From: Entrophospora sp. SA101
Taxonomy: Eukaryota > Glomeromycota > Glomeromycetes > Entrophosporales > Entrophosporaceae
Assembly (NCBI GenBank): GCA_958430865.1
Contig: CAUDNR010004411.1
Span: forward strand, 52,148 to 116,147
DNA length: 64,000 nucleotides
Direction: 5' to 3'
Below the pieces are notes generated by a model. That model did no database searches. It worked only from the letters and a program-made list of their open reading frames with translations, and was not told the DNA's origin. This document shows positions 1 through 12,954 of the stretch, piece after piece. How positions within the stretch are numbered: position 1 is the first letter of the stretch; every line of letters starts with the position of its first letter. The position numbers and the translations under genes are program-made.

Positions 1-82
1 ATAGTCTTTTTTACTAGACAATGGCAAATGTTAAATATTTTATTCTCTCTTTAGAAATCAATAATGAAATAATGCTCTTGGA

Positions 83-3000
83 TCAAAATTCTTTACCCAC
101 TTGAACCATTTTTTTAATAGTTTGAATAATATCTTGAGGTGAATTGACATGCCATCCAGCTGAAGTTTTTTTATTTGCAGAACCAACCATTGTGCAAAAA
201 TAACTATCATCTGGTAAATGAGACTTTTTTATTGCTTTAAACATATCTTCATCTGTTCTGTCATCACCTGCACAAAATACAAAATCAACATCTGAATGAT
301 TTTCTAAAAGACGATTTACAATTTCACCCTGAAAAATTTTATTTATAATTTAATCTTTGGTTAAAAAAAGAAACAGTTATATAAAATATATATATATACC
401 TTGTTTGTCATTGTAGGTCTAACCTCTAGATTTTTTTTACCTAATAGTATCTCAACTGGTAATTTGGGAATGATTGCACTTTCAAGATGATTTTGACATT
501 CTTTAGCTTGGAATGCTCTACATACATTTTTAATTATTAATTATGACATTATATTATATTATATAAATGGATTGATTAATTAATTACCCATATTCAGGAT
601 CTGCTTGACGATAGTGCCAAGTAATTGAAGAACTTTTATGTTCTACAAATGATCCTTGAGTGCGTTCTTTATAATATGTGAATATCTCAAGTACATCAGT
701 TTTCCAACTCATATCAATATCTTTCATAAGATTAATCCATTCATCACTTTCAGGACTTTTTATAAAACCACCATGCTCAGCACTTTATCAAAGCAAAAAA
801 AAAAAATTTCAGTATGGATTAATAATAGTAAATATTTTTTGCAGGAATTACTAGGCAAACCAAATCATTCTTACCTAAATCCAATTTTTTTAATGCCACC
901 AAGCCATTTATCTAATGCATGAGTATCGCGTCCTGAAATTATCCAAATTTTATTTTTAGGATCATCTGCAAGTTCATTTAATCCTTTTAAGGTATCAGCC
1001 CCTGGGGCTGCAGCACTTGGACTTGTAACAATAGGAGTTAAAGTACCCTAAAAATAATAAATAAATAGCTTTATTATTATTATTATAAATGTTTTTAAAA
1101 AAAAATTATTTTGAAAAAAGTTTACATCATAGTCAAATAATAATAATCTTTTTTTAGAGAGTTTGTATTTATTTAGTAAACTCTTTGTATTGAGAAATGG
1201 AACAATGCTTGATTGTTCTTGATTTTTTATTGATTCTTTAAGCTCTTCAACAAATGAATCTGCCCAAAATTGAGCAGTATGAGTAGTAACATGTTTATAT
1301 AGTTGCTATTTAGGAAAATAATAATAATTTAGTATAACAACAACAACAAAAATAATAATATTCTTGAAAAAAAAAATATTATAAATTAAATTACCATATG
1401 TTTTTCTTTTTTTTCTTTGGGTGATAAGTATAATGCATCATTGATTGCCTTTGCTACACCAGTGTAATCCCAAGGATTAACCATAATTGAAGCATCAAGC
1501 GAACCTGCCATTCCAGTGAATTCACTTAATATCAAAGATCCATGATTTTCTTGTTGGCACATTATATATTCCAATGAAGTAGTATTCATTCCATCACGAA
1601 CTGATGTTATAAGGCCTATATCTGCTACACTTAAAAGTGCATAATATTCATCCTGAGCAATATTGTTGTGATAGTGATGTACAGGTGTGAATTCTAATGA
1701 GCCATATTTGCCATTTATATTAGCAATAAGTTCTGAAACTTTGCGCTCTAATTTTGGTGAATCACTAAGTGCTGGTGTAGTGACTTGAATTAAAACTACC
1801 TTTATGTATGAGAATTAAAAACAAAAGGTTGTATTAAAACAAAGTCAATGATTTACAATATATAAACATATATGCATAAATTGTATTACAGACTTTATTA
1901 TGCCATTCTGGATACAGTGATAAAAAATTTTCAAAAGCATCAAGTTTTTGAATAACACCTTTGGCTAGATCTAATTTATCTCTACCAACAATGATCTTCT
2001 TATCAGCATATATTTCTTGGATCAATGCCATTTTTTTCACAACATCAATGAGTTTTCTATTTAGAATTTAAACAAAAAAAAATATTAATGATTACATAAT
2101 TACAGTTTTACTTTTTGTTATTAATATTCTTATAATAAATGTTAACTACCTCTCTTTTTCAACTTTCTCAATATCAATCCCAATTGGGAATGTCCCTATA
2201 GTTACTATTGAATCTCTTGCATCAATAGTGCCTGCTATATACTTATCTTCACTGGTTTCGCCACTTTGTGTAGATTCATATCCTAAAACACGAGTACAAC
2301 TACTTATAAAATGTTTTGAATATGAATATGTCTATATAATAATAATATAAAGAATATTAATATATATAATCAATTATTATTAAATTTAGATAGATGATAA
2401 AATAATTGATAACCTGGAATCCTATTTGATTGGCGCCTAACATTCCATTCAATATTTCATTCCTTTCTAAATTTTAAATCAATCAATGTATACAATTAAT
2501 TCTTATGACCAAATATCATCTACATCATATAATAATATATATATTATACAAACTTGGTAAACATCGAAAAACTTCAGAACTAGGAAATGGTGCATGAATA
2601 AAAAGTCCAATTATTATTTCAGGAAGCTTTTCACGTAACATTTGAGGAACCAGCAAAAGGTGATAATCATGAACCCATACTATAAATATATAATGTATAA
2701 TATATATTTATCAATGTTGTGTGTATCATTAAATTTTTTGAAAATTTACATGCATTATTACATACCTAAGTCACCAGGTCTATATATTTCCATAATTTTT
2801 TCAGTAAATCGTTGATTGACCTTTACATAATTCGTCCAATTGAATGCTTCTATTCTACCATCAGTGGCAGAGTCCCATAAAATATAATGAAACAATGGCC
2901 ATAATACTGTGACATGTAAATGTTGTGTAGTTCACATGATCAATAATAATTTTTTTATAATAATAATGATTGATTGATTAAAAATTGAAAAACATACCAG

Positions 3001-3370
3001 TTTTACAATAACCTTCATAATGTCCATGATGTTCTGCATCATCAAGAAAAACAGGTACAATTTTTTTTTCAGCCAAAGTGTCCACCAAACTTGCTTTTAA
3101 TTTATCTGTTTGACTACTTGGTTCAATATTTTTTTCGGGATTTTCATAAACACGACCAACAAAACCAACGTGATAATTCTCCCATTTCGAATCTAAAGAA
3201 CTGATACCAGAATAAAGAGCAGAATGATCCTCTCGTGGCTTTAAATCCCATTGATATTTATCATCAGATACATCGGATAATAATATGGGGTCATAAGGTA
3301 TCATGTGAGTTGTATTAATGATACGACGAAAATGTTTCGTTGTATTATCGTTAATTTGTTCTCTGACCAT
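83..3370 (-). CDS. TPS2: Trehalose-6-phosphate phosphatase (Tps2-like, GT20 + HAD domains)
   Basis: Removes phosphate from trehalose 6-phosphate, the last step of cytosolic trehalose synthesis, working with a Tps1 synthase. Exons read from the minus strand: 3370-2998, 2906-2766, 2679-2554, 2466-2414, 2331-2150, 2056-1894, 1799-1395, 1305-1126, 1047-875, 782-588, 517-400, 328-83. They sum to 2355 nt (784 aa plus stop) with consistent phases and GT-AG borders. A glycosyltransferase-20 domain fills roughly residues 130-520, with HDYHLL near 175 and GRDKLD at 316-321, where the usual catalytic Arg is Lys as in Tps2-type proteins. The HAD phosphatase domain starts with DYDGTL at 539 and keeps AGDDRTDEDMF near 720, so the phosphatase half looks active. 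The GT half is probably structural or regulatory (inference from the family). Somewhat shorter than yeast Tps2. The ATG at 3370 opens the first exon and begins MVREQIN. Confidence 0.93.
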
Positions 3371-3870
3371 GATTAATAAATTATTTTTAAAAAAGAAATT
3401 TTTTGTTGAATCATTCCCTTATTTTTTATTTATTTTCAAACGAATGTCGATTAATTATTATTATAGTAAGGAATTCGCTAATAATATTTATTTAATTATT
3501 TATTAGTTTATTTGAAGTCTCTCGTCATTTTTGCATATGATTTCTAAATCTGTTTTAGTTACACACCGAAACTTATACGCCCGCCCCACACTGAATTTTT
3601 ATACTGGTTGGAATCGGTAACCACGCTTGCGTTATCCTTTTTTTTTTGTTTAGAGTTTTTAGAAGCGATAATCATTCACCGTTTTTTTTTTTTTTTTGAA
3701 TTCTCTTTTGGAAAAAAAACCTCTTTTTAGGAATCTGAGGTTTTACAAATTTCAACCATTGTAAAGCAATAGTATCACTAAAGCTCTGAATGAATCAATG
3801 AAATTCGAACCGACTAGATTCAATTCGATTTGAACTGATTTAAGTATATAATTTGATTCAATTCAAACTA

Positions 3871-4048
3871 GTGATGGTGGCCGAAACTACGCCGAAATTG
3901 CCGAAATTAATTGGCCTAAACTTTGACAAAACTAATTTTAATGGCTGAAATTGGGAGTTTTTTAAAATAAAGTAGATTGATTTAGATACTTATTATATGT
4001 ATTGGACGAAACTAACTTTTTTCCAAAAATAGTTTTGGCTACCATCAC
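3871..4048. mobile_element. MITE-like element with TA flanks
   Basis: About 178 bp bounded by imperfect terminal inverted repeats: the left end reads GTGATGGTGGCCGAAACT and the right end, reverse-complemented, GTGATGGTAGCCAAAACT. A TA dinucleotide lies directly outside each end (3869-3870 and 4049-4050), as expected of a TA target duplication made by Tc1/mariner-type transposases. No coding capacity. The interior contains short repeats of CCGAAATT. Confidence 0.6.
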
Positions 4049-5246
4049 TAAATAATATCCTTTATAAATCAAAAAATTTAAAATATATACAATCTTGGTT
4101 TGGCAGATAGTTAGAAAGATTTTTCCAAAAATTCGTTATTATTATATTCAAACCTTGTCACAGCGGACTATAATAATAATTAAATTACTATCATAATGGA
4201 TTTTTTCTTCACATATAAATACATATCAATATAAAAATTTTCTTATTATTATTATTATTATGTGTCCTGTCTATCTGTTGTGACTATATCAAAAAATCTG
4301 TTATATTGGAAGAATTTTATCATCATTATTATTATCCATTAAATTGAGGTACACTACATTGAGATTCGCTGTATTTAATATGACATTAAGGAAATTTTAG
4401 GAATCCAGTTTGATTCGAATTGAATGAAAAAAGTAATCTGATGGAAATGAAGCTTAGGTCTTTAGCTTTAATTATATCAGTTTACTTTTTCTTTTTCAAT
4501 GAGGGGTTATAAGCTTTTAAAGTCATGTGATAATCATGACTGTTATAGACACCTGAAAATTCAAAAAAAAAGTTCCATTATTCTATTAAAAGTAACTGGG
4601 TTTCATCATCTTTCTTCTTATAATACACTTGATGATTTTGTGGATGAAATGCCTGGAGCAGAGCAAAAAAAATAGAATCAATGCCAGCCAAAGCATTATA
4701 TATACATGTTATCCATTATAATCCTAACCCTAGTCAAAATCTCTTTTTATCTCAATTTTTATTTTTGCTGTTAGGGCTGTTTTTATTTCCTGTGCCCCAT
4801 ATGCAATGTACTTATTAAGAAATCTTTGTTATTTATAAATTATTATCATATGTATGTGGTGTACTTATTAAGAAAACCTTTATTACTTTTCTATTTTTGT
4901 TTTTCTATGTGATATTTATCTGCCTGTGATATATTGTAATATGCAAAATGTTCAAAAATAAGGTTTATATAATTGTATTACAACGTATGTACGCATCCAA
5001 AAAAAAAACCACTTGAAAATATATAAATAGATGTCAAAAAGAATTAGATTAATAATTTTATTTTATTTTAAAACGTGAAGTTCTTTTCGTTTATACATGA
5101 TTGATTAAGAAATATGTAAGTATGATTTGTATTATAATAGAGTTAGAATTAATTTTGTTTAAAGAAACATGAATTATTATTTTTGAAATCGTAGAAAAAA
5201 AAGAAACATTAAATTTCTAAAAAAGGAAAAAAGATAACGTGAAAAA

Positions 5247-5292
5247 ATGAGTGAGTGAGTGAGTGAATGAGTGAGTGGGTGAATGAATGAAT
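5247..5292. repeat. Tetranucleotide microsatellite (GAGT/GAAT)n
   Basis: About eleven units of GAGT with interruptions by GAAT and GGGT, seen directly. No coding role is visible. Confidence 0.85.
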
Positions 5293-5615
5293 TTACATCA
5301 GATATAATAATAGAGAATTATTATTAAATAATAAATAAATAAAACAAACAAAAATTAATTAATTTATATTATTATTATTAAAAATTAAAAAAAAATCTAT
5401 TGCTATAATTAAAAAAGTTTCAAAATTGTGTGAAATTAAAATTTACAGAAATTAAAAGTTTTCTAATTATAATAATAACAATAATATGCTAATATGCTAA
5501 TAACATATTAATAAATTATATAATGTACTAACTAATAAGCCATATAATGTAATAATAATATAATAATAGAAAAAATAATAATAGAAGATTTTTTATTTAA
5601 CCATTATCAAAATGA

Positions 5616-5864
5616 ACCACGAAACCCATCAATGAAAAAGATCTCAATGTAAGTCCAAAAGGTATTTTTAGAATATGGGAAATAAATAAATCAAATGTAT
5701 TTAAAAAATGTTTGTATATAATTGAAGGAGATGTAAATAAAGACGAAGATGATAACGATGAAGAGGAAGGTAATGATAATAAGGAAGAAGGTGAAGACGT
5801 GAAGGAAGAGTTAATTCGTATCTTAAAAGAAGAAGACGATGATTTTTGGTGTTTTAAGATGTAA
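5616..5864 (+). other. Open acidic stretch without start codon (possible last exon)
   Basis: An 82-codon open stretch runs from just after a TGA (5613-5615) to TAA at 5862-5864. The translation starts protein-like (for example SPKGIFRIWEINKSNVFKKC) and becomes an Asp/Glu-rich tail ending FWCFKM. It has no ATG and no confident upstream exon, and it is convergent with the PRL phosphatase gene ending at 6059. The opposite strand is also open as a Ser-rich frame, which is the expected mirror of an acidic frame. It could be the terminal exon of an unrecognised plus-strand gene or a decayed fragment; I cannot decide. Confidence 0.2.
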
Positions 5865-6058
5865 AATAATTTATTTTTAAGCAAATTTCTTCTATTTAAA
5901 TGATTTTTTCTTCTAATATCATTATGTGAAAATGAATAATTAAATCTATTAATATTATAACAAGCATAATTGTTAACTTTTCTAGAACATCGTTCATTTA
6001 TCAAAAGATTATATTTAAAATAAAAAAGTGTAAAAAATAAAAATAAAGGATCATGGAG

Positions 6059-7211
6059 TCAACAGATAATGCATTTAGCTGATTTAGGTCGCCTCTTATA
6101 ACTTTCAATATATTTAAGTTGTCTGTTGTTAATGACTCCTCGTCGTCTTTCACGAATAAACGCAACACTGTCAAGTGGTGACATCCCTGCCTCGATCAAT
6201 GCAATGGCGACTAGTACTGGAGCTCTGGTAATATTTAATATAATATTAGAAATTCAAAAAAAAAGTCAATAAATATTGAAAAAAAATTTTTTCACCAAAT
6301 ATAATATAATGACTATAACAATAATGATTCTTTCTCAATATAAGGCTCATCAGTAACACAATAACTTGTTAAATTAAGACAATTAATTTGTAGGAAAATA
6401 TTTTAAAGTATTAAAGTTCAAATACTATGAACGGAATATTTTCTACAATTCCTACAAACGACACCGAGTTAGTTATTACTATTTTTTAACAAGTAAAATC
6501 AAGAAAGGATACAATGATACTGATCAAACTCGCGCCTTTGAAGAAGAGTCATGATTATTTTGATTTACACACTATTTTCTTACCTTCCAAGTCCTGCGAC
6601 ACAATGACATGCTATAGTTGGTTTTTTATCAATGTCAGTAGTTTCTTTGAAACGGGTTTCGACAAGTTCAAGCCAGTCATTGACTATTTGAGCTGGTGGT
6701 GCTTCGCCATCACCAAATACCCAATCCTGAAAAAAAAAATTTTGACATTGGTAAATCATCTCAAAAAAAAAAAATAGATATACCTTTTTTTTCTCGGAAA
6801 AAAATACAATAAACTTACATGAACTTTTATTCCACAGGATAGAAGAGGCTCAATATGATAGGTAGGATCACATACTCGAACCACATCCGTTACATTGTAC
6901 TTTTTAAATTCCTATAATAATAATATTATTAATGACAATAAAATAATAATTGTGTTAAAATAATAATGTAATAAATAATAACGATAACAAATAAACATTT
7001 TTTTAATTTCAATAAAAATTTATTCCAATGAAAAAAATTTAATTAAATAAAGGTACGTAATTACCTGTATGTATAGTGATAGATTATTGTTTGAAGGAGC
7101 ATCTGCGATCAAGAATCGAAGATTTTCATGTTCGATTAAAGTTGGAGGATTAATAGGTGAACGAAGTTGAACAGCAACAAATGAGCCGGAGCCTCGAGTG
7201 GAGTTACGCAT
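6059..7211 (-). CDS. PRL/PTP4A-type protein tyrosine phosphatase
   Basis: Small dual-specificity phosphatase of the PRL (PTP4A) family, expected on membranes through C-terminal prenylation. Exons 7211-7065, 6911-6819, 6726-6584 and 6224-6059 sum to 549 nt (182 aa). The P-loop is HCVAGLGR, with Cys122 as nucleophile and Arg128 (C-X5-R). The [10 protein letters not shown] segment (from residue 82) matches the general-acid loop. The sequence after the P-loop ([13 protein letters not shown], then [13 protein letters not shown]) is the PRL-specific helix pattern. The last four residues are CIIC, a plausible CaaX farnesylation box, preceded by basic residues. PRLs bind CNNM-type Mg2+ transporters in animals; a role here is inference. 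Length is typical of the family (about 170 aa). Confidence 0.92.
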
Positions 7212-10200
7212 CTTTATATTATAAATTTAATAATTAACTGTTGGAAATGAGCAGCTTTTTTTTTTTATTAGGATAATAATAACTTTTTGGACCATATTGA
7301 AAAAAATAATTGGAAATGTAATTATGATCTGCAGATATAATATAAAAATGATCTACAACACATAAAAAAAAATTTTTCTCTGTGGCGCTTGTATATTACA
7401 TTACTATACAAATAAAGAAACTTAATTGTAGATCAATTGTGCGTATCACATGTGATGTTGAGTGCTTATGTGATTGTCACATATTTATAAGTTTTTTTTA
7501 TAGATAGATAATCGATTAACAAAAAACATTGTAATTTTTGTCATTATCTATAATAATAAAAAGATTTTTGATTGATTTTTTATTTTTTCTTAATCAATTA
7601 ATTTGATAAACTGATTATCTTAATTTACACAAGAATTTTTTTTTTATAAAATAATGTTTGTCTATTACTATGTATGTATGTGTAGATGAATATTATTTGT
7701 TATCATTATGGTATATTTATCCTAGAATACTTAATATTTAGCTAGCTAATAAATGGTTACTGTGATCTATCTAGTGGTAAGAAATCAATTTGTACTTGAG
7801 TTAGGTTTAGAACAACAATAAATAACAGAGTTGCATTTGTAAACCATCTTTATTAATATTTTAAAAGGAGGAAAATTTAGTATACTAGATAATTAATAAA
7901 ATTGACACTTTTTTTAGTTTGCTCATATGATTAATATATCTGGTTTGACAACTGTGAAAGATTAACAATTTCAGTGTCTATTACTGGTACCGAATAGCTC
8001 GTTACATTAATGGAGGTTGATGATTGTTGCATTAGAAATAGGTTGAAGACCATAATCAAAGGAATTGGGATTTTGTAAAGAAAATGCAACCAAAATCACA
8101 ATCAGCAATTGGTTTATTTGGATATACAATACAAAGAAGTTGAATGTGTGATTCATTGAATTTTTAAGAGTAAATTGTTGAGAAACATTTGTTTGAAAAG
8201 TGTTAACATCAGGTGACAGTGTTTGTTGCTGTTGGTGTTGAATTAGATGTAGTATATAGTCGTTATTATCTGTGCAGCCAACTCTTGGCTGACTTCAACA
8301 TTATTTACTGCAAAATCAAAATATCTATAAATTTATATTTATTCAGTCAAAGTTCGTTATAATTGACACTCAAACACTCGATTCCAGACATTTTTGTCCA
8401 CTATAAAGAAAAATCTGTTTATAGTGAGTGGACTTATTATAAATAAATTGAAAAGGTCCTTTATAACAAGATGAATTTTTTTTTATTAATATATAAATTC
8501 ATGCGCAACATATACTAAAATAACATTAATAACGAGTTACGAACACGTTTATGAATTTTAACCTATTAATTGTTTTTAGTTCTTGATGGATGTTTTTAAA
8601 TGCTAAATCATTTTTTCCGACTATCTAATGCCTCTTACTTCGTCAGTTAGTTCTTGTACTGATGCTTCATCATCAATCTAAATAGTAATGATAGGATCTT
8701 GCGGATTTAATCCATCAAAGTTCGTAAATCAATTTCTACAAAATCTTTTTGAAAATGAAAAGTTCTTTTGACAAGCACTAAACAAAAGGGATAGTGTATA
8801 AATTAATTTATTTTAAAGAAATCAACCAAGAAAGATTACTATGCCGTCACCAAAAAAAGGATAATGCGCAAATTAATTTATTTTTCAAATAAATAATTGG
8901 TAGAATTAAAAATTACTTTTTTTAGTGTGTTTTAAACAAAGCCACACACATATTCTGTAAACACTACTGAATTGGAATTTTTTTAGAAATCACATTCATT
9001 AACCATTAGTGCAAAAGATCGTCCACGCAACCACATGATTTCCACGATAACGAACATGATTTATACATATTAATATAAAAATCACAATGGAGAGATTTTA
9101 AGAAGCCACTATTATAACGAACAAATTTTATTATAAAGGGAGATAAAAAAAAATCCACTATAGGCAAATCCATTATTAAAATAAATTCTGGTAAATATAA
9201 TGTAAAAAATACTGTCATACATAAATAATAACAACAACAACAACAATAATAATATAAAAGCGACTTATCTGGAAAATATCCTGAAAGAAACTTTATTTAC
9301 TATCACCTTTCACAGTATTTGTTTCTTAATAATTGTTTTGATTTCTTAAAATAAATCTACAAAAAACAAAAGTTTTTCCTACGACTTGTCACTCTTTCAT
9401 TTCTCATTCTTACCTATTCATTCATAATGCACTATTGTTCCTAATGAATTTACAAGTAAATCTTAAGATTTCAAGTTATAATTTTTAAAAATAACAATTG
9501 TAATTATATTTTAAAGGCAAAACTTTAAAACAAACTGCTCCAGCGAGAATGTATGAAACCATTTTTGACGCAAGCGTGAATAAAAAAACTTACAAAGTTA
9601 AATTAACCAATTATTTATTATTTGAATTGGTGCATCTTTATAATTTGTTTTGTTTCGATATTGTTACATAGGCGAATTCATCGAATATTTTTAAGTTTTC
9701 AGAGATTAGCTTCATGCCAATTTTGGGCTTTGGTGATACTACTTGATACAGTATGTAACGAAAATAATGGCGGTGACAAAAAGTTGCTTATTTTGTAAAT
9801 AAAAAAAAATTGATATTGCATTCTTTTTTAAACCTCCTAAAATTTTTGATTTAAAATTTTTGACACAGGATTTTTTAATAACCATTCTAACGTATCAATG
9901 TACATGATAAGATAATTATACAAAAAATTATATCAGCTTGTAACTAAAGTTTCGAAGATTAAGCATATAATATTACATGCTTCCATATTTTCTAGAACGT
10001 TATCGATTATAAATAAAAGAAACCCGGTTATTTTGAGAAAAAAATATATAAAGCCATTGATCAGACAGCCATTGTCCTGTTATGCTCAAGAGTACTCACT
10101 TCTTTAGGTCTTTCGAGATTATAATGTATTTTCCCTCGCTGAATGAGCATTGTCAGACCAATAATGTAAATAATATGAAACATCTTGAAGTTAGGCTTTC

Positions 10201-11116
10201 AATCTTCGTATAACACACATTTAAAAGATGCTAGGGATAGAAAGCAGAATTTGGCGAAGCCTTTTCTTTTATAAATGCCTTCAATGGGACATAAACAAGC
10301 TGGAAAGATGTACCAATCATGATAAACAACGCATTTTATTGTTTGTTATGCAAAATTATTTTGTATCATGAGCCACCATTATTTTCGTTACACGCTGTAT
10401 GTTAACAAACGAATGTAATGCGTTATTGTATTTACTTGTTGTTGTAGGGACTCTTATTAACAAAACTGTATTGCAAGGATTTTTACTATGACGACTAAAA
10501 AATAGAAAAGTTGATTTACTGATTGTCATTGCGCTATTTTCCGCTTTTGGCGTAAATAAATAAATAAACATAATTATATTTGTCATTTTGTAATTTAGGA
10601 TTGGTGGGCAGTGCATCAAAAAAAAAATATTTTATTTAAAATAAACCAGGAAAATATTCAATGTTACACTTTATTAGAGGTTGCACCCGGATATTTGAAA
10701 ATTTAATGCCAAATACAAAAGAAACTGTAATGAAGAAAAGTTAGAAAGTAATTCCTCCTATCTTTGCCCAAAAATTTTTTGGGATGACTAAAATATGCTA
10801 GAAGAGCTCATGAGAAGTATTTTAAGCATACTAAACAATATGTAACTTACATATTCATTAATAATGAAAAGATGGCATAGAAAAAATTATTGATGGTATC
10901 ATTCAATCGATCGAAAGAAGAATCTCACAAGCTTAAAATCTAATAGAAAAGGTAAGGATCCGAATGAACCAACGAAATTCGAATCGATTTGAATCAATAT
11001 ATACTATCGAGTATATAAATAACTTAACTCATGAATCGTGGTTTGGCTTGGATCGATATATATCGTCTAATACATTAATATTAATTCAACGATAATTGTT
11101 TCGACGAATTATAATT

Positions 11117-11183
11117 AAATTCGCGTTAGAATGGAAATTTAAAATTTTTGCTTCGCAAATAAAATTCGTTGGAACGCGAATTT
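11117..11183. repeat. Short perfect inverted repeat (AAATTCGCGTT arms)
   Basis: AAATTCGCGTT at 11117-11127 and its exact reverse complement at 11173-11183 flank a 45-bp AT-rich core that itself contains the partly self-complementary GCTTCGCAAAT. Seen directly. It may be a tiny foldback element or a hairpin; no further support. Confidence 0.6.
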
Positions 11184-11619
11184 CCTTATGCGTCCCATCC
11201 TATAAAAAAATTATGCACTATATAGTACTGAATAAATGCGGACGGAATATATAAACTTTCCCGTGCCTAACATACAGAAATGGTACTACTAGGGAGTGTA
11301 TTTTCCTATATTTTCCATATTAACAGTCATAAGATGATTTTCTAATGAATATTTTTTCATAATGGAAGGAGCACTCTATATAAAGTTACAGCTATTCAAA
11401 ATGCACCACATTTTCACTTTGAAGCTGTGATTATCTATCAATATCACTTTAAAAGACTTGATAAGTATAAAATAATTTAAGCTTATAAAAAGTTCCTAAT
11501 AATAGAATTTGTAAATTATTATTTCATAAATGCAGGAGAAATTTGTGACAGAGATTATCAGTCATATTGTTCCTAAATAGAATTTTAGGAATTTGATAAC
11601 AAACTTTAACCCAATATTT

Positions 11620-11723
11620 GGCACGCCATGTTGAACAAAAGTGTACTATATTTTGTTGTAATAATTGCGACAATTGTATATATATATATATTTACAACAA
11701 AATGGTGTCCAGCATGGCGTGCC
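11620..11723. repeat. Imperfect long hairpin / foldback element
   Basis: The outer arms GGCACGCCATG (11620) and CATGGCGTGCC (ending 11723) are perfect complements, and the inner arms TTTTGTTGTAA and TTACAACAAAA also pair. The left arm has about ten extra bases between the two matching blocks. The loop is a TA-rich run. It could be a foldback transposon remnant or a structured transcript; the sequence alone does not decide. Confidence 0.65.
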
Positions 11724-12081
11724 ATATGTTTCTCCTTTTTTTCACTTCCAAAAAAAAAAAGATTTTTCTCCCATGTGCACAGTAATAGCAGAGTGGAAGT
11801 TTTTTGGTATACGAAATGTTATACAGCCCCTGAAACTTCACCAGTATATAGTAGTTACCTCTCTAAATTGGAGATCAAGTTCATATCCAATTCAAATCTA
11901 GTTTATCACTTACTTTTATTGCCAGAATGTTTTCCGTGTATTGTAAAGTTACATTGCACAATATAAAAAATTATGTAACATTCAAATTTCCACTATGCTA
12001 ACAGTAATACGTCCCACTTTTTATATAGAGGGTCAAATTTCATTTGTAGATCCACAGATCACACGTGACAAAATAGTTTTG

Positions 12082-12954
12082 ATAGTAATAACAAACTGGT
12101 GATCATGTGACATATGATTAAATTTTTATTGGGTAAATTTGAATTTTTTGAATTTTAAAAAATTTTTTTATAGTAATAATAACAATATTATTATTATAAA
12201 CCATTTTATGGGAGGAAATAGCATCTTTGTTCAATTTCATAATCTAAAAGGGTTAAATTTCTTCTGAACTTAAAACAAAATTTAGATCTTCTTAATCCCA
12301 TCCACCAGAAGAAATGAAATGAAAGTTTTATTCAATCAATTGTCCAGGCCAGATGAAGAAAGAAGTCACAAAAATTTTGGGTGAAAATTTTTAATTTTCA
12401 TCTATTGTTTATTACTACTGTCAACATTATTTTCCACATCACCATCATCATAATCATCACCATCATCATAATCATCACCACCACCATCACCATCACCATC
12501 ATCATCATCATTGTCATTGTCATCATCATCATCATTGTCATTGTCATTGTCATCATTGTCATCAACATCTACCTCATCAACCACTTCATCATCCTTATTC
12601 ACTATTGTAGTAGTAATAGGTTTAGTATAATTATAATTCCATCCATCTAAAGGTGGTGTTTCTGTAGGAATTTTCATTTTTCCAGGAAACAATATTTTTG
12701 AATTATTAAGCTGAGCTTCTTTAAATAATCGTTCATCTACCTTTTCTAATTCAATATTCGCCTCATTTAACATTCAATATTTTCTTGCTAATTCAAGCTC
12801 TTTTTGTTCTTTTTGATGTCTACAAAATAATTTCCTGCTCGTTCTATCATTTCATGTCTTTCCAAATCTTCTTGTGTTAATGATGACAAGTCTGGTTTCT
12901 CAGTTTCGTAAAGTATTTGTTTAATTACTTCATGCCTTTTATCTGTAGACACCT
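12082..12954 (-). pseudogene. Broken partial copy of the mL40 mitoribosomal protein gene
   Basis: The reverse strand closely repeats the 3' two thirds of the intact mL40 gene at 30533-31291 plus about 320 bp of its 3' flank, which argues for DNA-level duplication rather than reverse transcription. Homology begins at about ACAGATAAAAGG near 12954 and fades near 12082 (CACCAGTTTGTTATTA). Two lesions are visible against the intact gene. One base is lost in the codon for Trp (GAGCATGG has become GAGCAGG, near 12830), which shifts the frame. AGA has become TGA near 12771. The Asp-coding repeat tail is longer than in the parent. The N-terminal leader is missing and unrelated transposase-like sequence starts directly beyond the break, on the opposite strand. 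Confidence 0.88.

Larger units (their letters stand above)
3371..5615. other. Intergenic region with one inverted-repeat element and a microsatellite
   Basis: No supportable gene. The stretch upstream of the trehalose phosphatase holds poly-T runs around 3640-3700 and a TA-flanked inverted-repeat element (3871-4048). Around 4440-4500 lies a sequence resembling one arm of the inverted repeat at 36176-36290. A (GAGT/GAAT)n microsatellite occupies about 5247-5292. The rest is AT-rich single-copy-looking sequence with stops in all frames. Confidence 0.6.
7212..12081. other. Long AT-rich intergenic region with degenerate repeats
   Basis: Nearly 4.9 kb without a supportable gene. Short open stretches occur but none has protein-like composition or splice-consistent extension. 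It includes a possible old element around 8343-9150, where GTTCGTTATAAT near 8350 recurs inverted near 9115, and a local hairpin of CCACTATAAA type near 8400-8430. It also holds the perfect inverted repeat at 11117-11183 and the long hairpin at 11620-11723. Confidence 0.55.

Noticed and set aside
5597..6004. Minus-strand Ser-rich open frame downstream of the PRL gene
   Set aside because: It is the mirror of an acidic plus-strand frame, with no domain and abnormal composition. The plus-strand reading is the more protein-like of the two.
8343..9175. Possible 800-bp transposon with GTTCGTTATAAT ends
   Set aside because: Only about 12 bp match at each end and no target duplication is visible, so it is mentioned only in the intergenic note.
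11628..11966. Overlapping open frames near 11.6-12.0 kb
   Set aside because: They run through the hairpin and TA repeat and read as Tyr/Ile/Phe-rich random sequence without homology I recognise.
12381..12650. Ile/Thr-rich open frame over the mL40 pseudogene tail
   Set aside because: Shadow of the GAT/GGT repeat read on the other strand.
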